From Actinomycetes bacterium (GTDB taxonomy: Bacteria > Actinomycetota > Acidimicrobiia > Acidimicrobiales > RAAP-2), in contig JAJYVT010000028.1 of NCBI GenBank assembly GCA_021791845.1, positions 1-36,960 of the forward strand: a stretch of 36,960 bases of DNA, in the 5' to 3' direction. Shown here piece after piece: positions 31,781 to 36,960 of this stretch. Positions within the stretch are counted from its first letter, which is position 1; the number at the start of each line of letters is the position of its first letter. The notes under the pieces were generated by a model. That model was given only the letters and a program-made list of their open reading frames with translations, had not been told where the DNA came from and did no database searches. The position numbers were made by a program, and so were the translations under genes.

Positions 31781-32811
31781 CTCGACTCCTCGTATGTCGT
31801 CCTGTGGGTCGTCCTGCCCGACCCCACACGTCGGACCGCCTGGTCGGCCATCCGTTGGAGCGCGGCCACCGTCTCGGGCTCCCGGACCGCGCCGGTCTCG
31901 TCGAAGAGGTGACGGAACCGCCGTTGGAGGCGCAGGTACTCCTCCACCCGGACCTTCCGCCGGACCGGCAGCACGTCGGTCACCTCGCCCTGCACGGCCT
32001 CGTAGACGGGGAAGAGGCCGGACTCGTGGGCCAGACGCGCCACCCGTACCGTGTCCGCCGGCTCGCTCCCCCATCCGAGCGGGCAGGGGGCCAGGACGTG
32101 GAGGTACCGGGCCCCGTGCCACGCCATCGCCCGCTCGACCTTGCGCTCGAGGTCGTGCAGGTCGGCCACCGTGGCCGTCGCCACGTAGGGGATCCGGTGG
32201 GCCATGGCGATGGCCGGGACGTCCTTGCCCTGGCCGAAGGGGTTGCCGGGCGACGGCCCGATCGCCTCGGTCGTGGCGGTGCGGGCGGCCGGCGGCGTCG
32301 CCCCGGACCGCTGCACGCCGGTGTTCATGTAGGCCTGGTTGTCGTAGCAGACGAACAGCACGTCGTCGCCTCGCTCGAACATGCCCGACAGGCACCCCAT
32401 CCCGATGTCGACGGTGCCGCCGTCACCCGCTTGGGCGACGACCCGCACGTCGCCCCGGCCGGCCGTCTCGAGGGCGGCGGCAACCCCCGCCGCCACGGCC
32501 GGCGCGTTGCCGAACAGCGAGTGCAGCCAGGGCAGCCGCCACGACGTCTCGGGGTACGGGGTCGTGAAGACCTCCAGGCATCCGGTGGCGTTCACCGCCA
32601 CCAGCCGGCCGTCGGTCGCCCGCATGGCGGCGTCGAGGACGTAGCGGGCGGCCAGGGCCTCGCCGCAGCCCTGGCATGCCCGGTGACCGGAGGTGAGCGA
32701 GTTGGCCCGGGCAGGGTCGGACTGCACGGTGCGAAGCTCGGACGGGAGCAGGCGGTTCCCGACGGCGAAGCTGCCCACCTGGTAGTACTTGACCGGCGCC
32801 TGCTGGGTCAC
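31777..32811 (-). CDS. porB: Pyruvate:ferredoxin oxidoreductase, beta subunit
   Basis: TPP-binding subunit, 344 residues. PFOR interconverts pyruvate + CoA and acetyl-CoA + CO2 with ferredoxin. The [4Fe-4S] ligands are Cys46/Cys49 (CQGCGE), Cys78 (ATGCLE) and Cys243 (APCPLGW). The TPP/Mg motif is GDGGTVDIGMGCLSGM (129 on) ending in CYDNQAYMNTG (Asn158). The motif spacing and Cys pattern match archaeal-type heterotetrameric PorB rather than the large single-chain enzyme. ATG at 32811 overlaps the porA stop (ATGA), and its own stop overlaps the flavoprotein start, so alpha, beta and flavoprotein are made stoichiometrically. Confidence 0.95.
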   Translation of the reverse strand: MTQQAPVKYYQVGSFAVGNRLLPSELRTVQSDPARANSLTSGHRACQGCGEALAARYVLDAAMRATDGRLVAVNATGCLEVFTTPYPETSWRLPWLHSLFGNAPAVAAGVAAALETAGRGDVRVVAQAGDGGTVDIGMGCLSGMFERGDDVLFVCYDNQAYMNTGVQRSGATPPAARTATTEAIGPSPGNPFGQGKDVPAIAMAHRIPYVATATVADLHDLERKVERAMAWHGARYLHVLAPCPLGWGSEPADTVRVARLAHESGLFPVYEAVQGEVTDVLPVRRKVRVEEYLRLQRRFRHLFDETGAVREPETVAALQRMADQAVRRVGSGRTTHRTTYEESR

Positions 32812-34109
32812 GACGCCACCTCCGTGCTCGTGGGCCCCGCCGGCGTGCCCGGGCTGCCCGGTGGCCGCCGCGAGCGGGCGCCGCGGTGGCGAAGGACGCT
32901 CTCCGCCGTGGGCCCGGTCGGCCGCGCCGACCCGTCGGCGGCCAGCGCCGCCTCAACCGCCGGCCGGTCGAGATCGAGGAAGCTGAGCGCCTCGAGGCTG
33001 CCGTCGAGCGCCCGCTCGGCCAGCCGGCGGAGCGAGGCCTCGGTGACGGGGCGGCCGCCGAGGCCGGCGACGACGCTGGCCACCGGAACGTCCGCCCCGG
33101 CGAGCGCCATGGCCACGTCGGTCGCCAGCACGCCCCCGAACCCGGGCGAGAAGGCCCGGTCCACCACCACCACGGACGGCACGGCGCCCAGGGCGTCCCG
33201 TACGGCGGCGGCGGGGAAGGGCCGGAAGGTCGTGACCCCGAGCGCCCCCACGCGGTGCCCGGCGTCCCGCAGGGCGTCGACGGCGTCGGCGATGGTGCCG
33301 AGCACCGAGCCCATGGCCACCAGGGCCACGTCGGCGCCCTGGAGACGGTAGGGCGCCACGAGGGCGGGAACGGGCCGCCCCACGCGCTCGCCGAGCTCGG
33401 CGGCCAGCGCCGGGACCCGGTCGAGCGCGGCGAGCATCCGCAGGTGGGCCAGGTACCGGACCTCGGTGAACGCCTCAGGGCCCACCATCGCCCCGATCGA
33501 CATCGGGTCCGCAGGGTCCAGCACCTGCCGGGGCCGGAAGGGGGGGAGGAAGGCGTCCACGTCGGACGGGTCGGGGACGGAGACGGCTTCGGTGGCGTGG
33601 GTCAAGACGAACCCGTCCATGCACACCATCACGGGCACCGAGAGCTCCTCGGCCAGGCGGAAAGCGAGCACGTGCTGGTCGACCGCCTCCTGGTTGGAGG
33701 AGGCGAACAGCTGCACCCAGCCGGCGTCGCGCACCGCCATGGCGTCGCTGTGGTCGTTCCAGATGTTGATGGGCGCGCCCACCGCCCGGTCGGCGAGGGT
33801 CATGACGACGGGAAGGCCCAGCCCGCCGGCGTTGTAGACAGCCTCGGCCATGAACAACAACCCCTGGCTGGCGGTGGCCGTGTACACCCGGGCCCCCGTG
33901 GCCGAAGCGCCGATGGCGACCGACATCGCCGCGAACTCCGACTCCACGTTGAGGAACCGGCACGGCGCCAGGGCGCCCGAGCGGACCATCCTGCCCAGCG
34001 CCTCGACGATGTGGGTCTGGGGGGTGATCGGGTACGCGCACACCACGCGGGGCCGGCAGGCGGCCACCGCCTCCGCCACCGCCTGGGAGCCTTCGACCTG
34101 CTGGAGCAT
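32808..34109 (-). CDS. porA: Pyruvate:ferredoxin oxidoreductase, alpha subunit
   Basis: 433-residue alpha subunit carrying the pyrimidine-binding and transketolase-C-like domains. VVCAYPITPQTHIVEALG near residue 30, the ESEFAAMSVAIGASATGARVYTATASQG block, APINIWNDHSDAMAVRDAGW and LPVMVCMDGFVLTHATE-like wording are PorA hallmarks and favour pyruvate over 2-oxoglutarate or branched-chain 2-oxoacids. The C-terminal third has the VALVAMGSVLGTI domain and GALGVTTFRPFP. A Pro/Arg-rich tail of ~35 residues follows. ATG at 34109 has GGAGGG upstream and lies 17 bp after porG. Confidence 0.95.
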   Translation of the reverse strand: MLQQVEGSQAVAEAVAACRPRVVCAYPITPQTHIVEALGRMVRSGALAPCRFLNVESEFAAMSVAIGASATGARVYTATASQGLLFMAEAVYNAGGLGLPVVMTLADRAVGAPINIWNDHSDAMAVRDAGWVQLFASSNQEAVDQHVLAFRLAEELSVPVMVCMDGFVLTHATEAVSVPDPSDVDAFLPPFRPRQVLDPADPMSIGAMVGPEAFTEVRYLAHLRMLAALDRVPALAAELGERVGRPVPALVAPYRLQGADVALVAMGSVLGTIADAVDALRDAGHRVGALGVTTFRPFPAAAVRDALGAVPSVVVVDRAFSPGFGGVLATDVAMALAGADVPVASVVAGLGGRPVTEASLRRLAERALDGSLEALSFLDLDRPAVEAALAADGSARPTGPTAESVLRHRGARSRRPPGSPGTPAGPTSTEVAS

Positions 34110-34126
34110 GGCGCCCTCCCCGGCCG

Positions 34127-34696
34127 TCAGGCCGCCGCGCCGGTGCTGGCGGCGACCGCCTCGAACCCGCCCCGTGCCGCCAGGGCGTTCGCCCCGCCGA
34201 CCACCGGGCCGAAGCGCCGGACCAGGGCCGACGCCACCGACTCGAGGGACACCGCCCCCGTCAGGGCGCACAGGCCGCCGAGCAGGGCGGCGTTGGGCAC
34301 CGGCCGTCCCACGTGGGTGCGGGCCAGCTCCGTGGCCGGCACCCCGTGCACCCGGACACCGTCGGGGAACGGGAGCACCGCGTGCAACGAGTCGGCCGGG
34401 GCGGACGTGTTCACGAGGACGGCACCCTCCGGCGCCAGCCCGTCGAGCAGGTCCACGTGGTGGACCAGGGTGACGTCGGCCACCACCACGACGTCGGGAG
34501 CCGTCACGGGCTCGCGCGTGCGGATCGGCCCGTCGGCGATCCGGCAGAAGGCGACCACCGGCGCGCCCATCCGCTCGGACCCGAAGCTCGGGATGGCCTG
34601 CGCCACCCGGCCCTCCTCGAAGGCGGCCACCGACAGGAGCTCGGCCGCCGTCACGACCCCCTGGCCGCCGCGCCCGTGGAACCGGACCTGCAGCAT
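34127..34696 (-). CDS. porG: Pyruvate:ferredoxin oxidoreductase, gamma subunit
   Basis: 189-residue gamma subunit, first gene of the operon. It opens with VRFHGRGGQGVVTAAELLS, the family's nucleotide/phosphate-like loop that in PFOR binds near CoA. AIPSFGSERMGAPVVAFCRI, PDVVVVADVTLVHHVDLL and VPNAALLGGLCALTG follow, all standard for the gamma domain. The ATG at 34696 has a strong GAGGAGG just upstream; the frame is open to 34930, but nothing there resembles the family. With porA, porB and the fused flavoprotein it completes the enzyme; a separate porD gene is absent. Confidence 0.94.
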   Translation of the reverse strand: MLQVRFHGRGGQGVVTAAELLSVAAFEEGRVAQAIPSFGSERMGAPVVAFCRIADGPIRTREPVTAPDVVVVADVTLVHHVDLLDGLAPEGAVLVNTSAPADSLHAVLPFPDGVRVHGVPATELARTHVGRPVPNAALLGGLCALTGAVSLESVASALVRRFGPVVGGANALAARGGFEAVAASTGAAA

Positions 34697-34971
34697 CACA
34701 CCTCCTCGGAGGGCGGGACGCCGATCCGCGTGTTGTCGCCCGCGCCCGCTGCGCGACCTCCGGCAACGTGGGCCATGGGGGGAGCATGCGCCGACGCCGG
34801 AGGCCGCACTAGGGCTGAAGGTCACTGCGGCCCCGCGCGCATGCGCACGCCGGCGGCCCGGCGCGAGGCCGGTGAGCCGGCCGGGCCGGCCGGGCCGGGG
34901 GGCCGGGGGGCCGGGGGGCCGGGTGACCAATGGCCCTGTGGACCGCGGCGTCGATGCGGGACCATCGCCTC
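34697..34971. promoter_or_regulatory. Divergent por/ppsA intergenic region
   Basis: 275 bp between porG (minus) and ppsA (plus) that should hold both promoters. No clear -35/-10 pair is visible. A block of GGCCGG-type repeats (34877-34896) runs into a G-run array (34895-34923). Neither a riboswitch fold nor a protein-coding frame was recognised. Confidence 0.5.
34895..34923 (+). repeat. 8-bp G-run repeats with G-quadruplex pattern
   Basis: CCGGGGGG repeats at 34895-34902, 34903-34910 and 34911-34918, then CCGGG. Three runs of six G and one run of three, separated by CC, satisfy the standard G-quadruplex pattern on the plus strand, ~50 bp before the ppsA start. Confidence 0.8.
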
Positions 34972-36960
34972 ATGGAACAGATCCGGTGGTTCGACGAGCT
35001 GAAGGTCGCGGACGTGGCCGCGGCCGGTGGCAAGGGCGCAAACCTGGGCGAGCTGACGGCGGCGGGGTTCCCCGTCCCGCCGGGGTTCGTCATCACCGCC
35101 TCGGCGTACGTGGAGACGATCGAGCGGAGCGGCGCCCGGGGCACGCTGCGCGCGCTCCTCGGCGCCCTGGACGTGGACGACGCCGCGAGCGTCGCCCGCA
35201 CGGCCGGGGCCTGCCGGGACGCGATCGCGGCGACCAAACCCCCGGCCGAGCTCGCCGACGCCATCGTCGCCGCCTACCGGCGCCTCGGCGACGACGTCGC
35301 CGTCGCCGTGCGGTCCTCGGGCACGAGCGAGGACACCGGCGCGACGTCCTTCGCCGGGATGAACGCCACGTTCACCAACGTGATCGGCGCCGAGCAGGTG
35401 CTCGAGCGGGTGGTGGACTGCTGGGCCTCGCTGTACGGCGACCGCTCGATCGTCTACCGCGCCACCGAGCATGCGGCGGAGGAGCCGACGATCGCCGTCA
35501 TCGTCCAGCGAATGGTCCCGTCCGACCGCTCGGGCGTCTTGTTCACCGTGGACCCGGCCAGCGGTGACCGGTCCCACCTGGTGGTCGAGGCCGTCTTCGG
35601 ACAGGGCGAGGCGATCGTCTCGGGGCGAGTCGAGCCCGACACCTACGTCGTCGACCGCGAGGGCCCCGCCATCACGAGCATCCGCATCGGGACGAAAGCC
35701 CTGGAGATCACCCGGGACGAGTCGGGGCACGACCGGGAGGTCGCGCTCCCGTCCGACCGAGCGCGCCAGCGGGTGCTGAGCGACAGCGAGGTGCTCGAGC
35801 TCGCCCGTCTCGGGCTCTCGGTGGAGGCGCACTACGGCGCACCCCAGGACGTCGAATGGGCGGCCGCCGGCGGTGACGTCTGGCTCGTCCAGTCTCGCCC
35901 GATCACGACCCTCGGCCGGCGGGACGCGTCGGCGGCCGGCGGCAGCGTCCTGCCGGCAGCTCCGGAGGGGCGGGTCCTGGTGAGCGGGTTGGGCGCGTCC
36001 GCCGGGACCGTGTCCGGCGCAGTGCGGGTGCTCACGTCGCCCGAGGAGAGCTCGCAGCTCTTGCCCGGCGAGGTGCTCGTCGCCCCCATGACGAGCCCGG
36101 ACTGGGTCCCGGCCATGCGGCGCGCCGCGGCGCTGGTGACCGACGGGGGCGGGATCACCTGCCACGCGGCGATCGTGTCGCGCGAGCTGCGCATCCCGTG
36201 CGTCGTGGGGACGAGGATGGCGACCACCGTCCTGCGGGACGGCGAGGTGGTCACCGTCGACGGCGCCACCGGCACCGTGACCGAAGGCGCAGTCGCCGCG
36301 GCCGCCCCCGCCGCGAGCGCCGTCGCCGAGGCCGGAACCGGGGCGGCGGCGGCCGGGACGGCACGACCGGCAGGCGGGGGCGCGGCGGCTCCCATCGCCA
36401 CCCGTCTCTACGTCAACCTTGCGGTGGCGGAGCGCGCCGAGGAGGTGGCGGCCCTCGACGTCGACGGTGTCGGCCTCCTGCGAGCCGAGTTCATGGTTGC
36501 CGACGCGCTGGGCGGCGTGCACCCTCGCCTCTTGATCGACCGCGGGCAGAGCGGCACGTTCGTGGGGGCCATGACCGAGTCCCTCCTCCGCATCACCCGG
36601 GCCTTCTTCCCCCGGCCAGTCGTCTACCGCTCGATCGACTTCCGCAGCAACGAGTTCCGGGGGCTCGAGGGCGGCGAGGCGTACGAGCCGGTCGAGGCCA
36701 ATCCGATGATCGGGTACCGGGGCTGCTACCGCTACATGGACCAGCCGGACCTGTTCTCCCTGGAGCTCGACGTACTGGGCAACGTGGTCGCCGAGACGCC
36801 GAACCTCCGCCTGATGATCCCTTTCGTGCGCACGGCCTGGGAGCTGGAGCGCTGCATCGCGCTGGTGCGGTCCCACCCCCGGGCCCGGACACTGGCGCTC
36901 TGGGTGATGGCCGAGGTGCCCTCGGTCGCCTACTGGATCCCCACCTATGCGGCGATGGGC
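34972..36960 (+). CDS. ppsA: Phosphoenolpyruvate synthase (3' end outside window)
   Basis: Makes PEP from pyruvate and ATP, releasing AMP and phosphate, at the start of gluconeogenesis. The 663 visible residues cover three domains: an ATP-grasp/pyruvate-phosphate-dikinase N-terminus (GGKGANLGEL, VAVRSSGTSEDTGATSFAG, QRMVPSDRSGVLFTVDP and WLVQSRPIT), the swivelling phosphohistidine domain with His398 in GGGITCHAAIVSRELRIPCVVGT, and most of the PEP-binding barrel (GVGLLRAEFM, YRSIDFRSNEFRGLEGG and NPMIGYRGCYRY). An Ala/Gly-rich linker of ~40 residues (about 441-480) joins the last two. ATG at 34972 starts at the family position but lacks a Shine-Dalgarno and a -10 at leaderless distance. About 100-130 residues are missing at the window end. 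Divergent from the PFOR operon, which supplies or consumes its pyruvate. Confidence 0.94.
   Translation, partial: MEQIRWFDELKVADVAAAGGKGANLGELTAAGFPVPPGFVITASAYVETIERSGARGTLRALLGALDVDDAASVARTAGACRDAIAATKPPAELADAIVAAYRRLGDDVAVAVRSSGTSEDTGATSFAGMNATFTNVIGAEQVLERVVDCWASLYGDRSIVYRATEHAAEEPTIAVIVQRMVPSDRSGVLFTVDPASGDRSHLVVEAVFGQGEAIVSGRVEPDTYVVDREGPAITSIRIGTKALEITRDESGHDREVALPSDRARQRVLSDSEVLELARLGLSVEAHYGAPQDVEWAAAGGDVWLVQSRPITTLGRRDASAAGGSVLPAAPEGRVLVSGLGASAGTVSGAVRVLTSPEESSQLLPGEVLVAPMTSPDWVPAMRRAAALVTDGGGITCHAAIVSRELRIPCVVGTRMATTVLRDGEVVTVDGATGTVTEGAVAAAAPAASAVAEAGTGAAAAGTARPAGGGAAAPIATRLYVNLAVAERAEEVAALDVDGVGLLRAEFMVADALGGVHPRLLIDRGQSGTFVGAMTESLLRITRAFFPRPVVYRSIDFRSNEFRGLEGGEAYEPVEANPMIGYRGCYRYMDQPDLFSLELDVLGNVVAETPNLRLMIPFVRTAWELERCIALVRSHPRARTLALWVMAEVPSVAYWIPTYAAMG

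Noticed and set aside
1-36960. Defence island, toxin-antitoxin, prophage or transposon
   Set aside because: All confident genes belong to metabolic, transport, repair or regulatory families; no integrase, transposase, nuclease-toxin pair or terminal inverted repeats were seen.

Overview
The window is GC-rich with strong G/C at third codon positions and dense, overlapping genes. A complete Mce/YrbE lipid-import operon points to Actinomycetota. Four genes with a TANNNT -10 motif only 6-8 nt before a GTG/ATG (apparent leaderless starts), together with an anaerobe-type pyruvate:ferredoxin oxidoreductase, fit a deep-branching class such as Acidimicrobiia. That class assignment is inference, not seen. 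No rRNA, tRNA, CRISPR array, IS element, phage gene or recognised defence system was found.

Layout. 1-660: C-terminal part of a sugar-nucleotidyltransferase-like protein (window edge), ending in three copies of a 26-bp repeat. 721-1369: the only long gene-free stretch; it holds five TCCCCA motifs at near-helical spacing upstream of tag (3-methyladenine DNA glycosylase I, 1370-1978). 2025-12585 (minus): one operon reading yrbEA, yrbEB, mceA-F and a Mce-associated membrane protein, with almost every junction overlapping by 1-4 nt. The cognate ATPase gene mkl/mceG (12824-13942) is divergent. 13930-15591 (minus): a DHA2-type exporter. 15782-16651 (minus): an aldo/keto reductase. 16756-17850 (plus): an adenosine-deaminase-family enzyme.

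17987-23371 (minus): a five-gene set reading LacI-type regulator, amino-acid-type solute-binding protein, permease, ATPase and a gamma-glutamyltransferase-family hydrolase without signal peptide. A central-CG palindrome between the regulator and the binding-protein gene is a candidate operator. 23600-25527 (plus): a HAD hydrolase coupled to a YcaQ-like DNA glycosylase. 25540-26223 (minus): a DinB/DUF664 protein. 26293-27290 (plus): a short leaderless ORF coupled to a D-2-hydroxyacid dehydrogenase. 27460-30227 (plus): a glyceraldehyde-3-phosphate dehydrogenase coupled to a second DHA2 exporter.

30152-34696 (minus): porG, porA, porB and a GltD-like flavoprotein carrying a C-terminal two-cluster ferredoxin domain. 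34972-36960 (plus, cut by the window end): divergent phosphoenolpyruvate synthase. This last block reads as a carbon module: PFOR interconverts acetyl-CoA + CO2 and pyruvate, the flavoprotein could link ferredoxin to NAD(P)H, and PpsA lifts pyruvate to PEP. A GAPDH gene lies nearby. The strongest candidates for less-described biology are the LacI/ABC/GGT-family set, the NAD(P)H-coupled PFOR operon facing ppsA, the phased motif array before tag, and the coupled leader ORF before the 2-hydroxyacid dehydrogenase.
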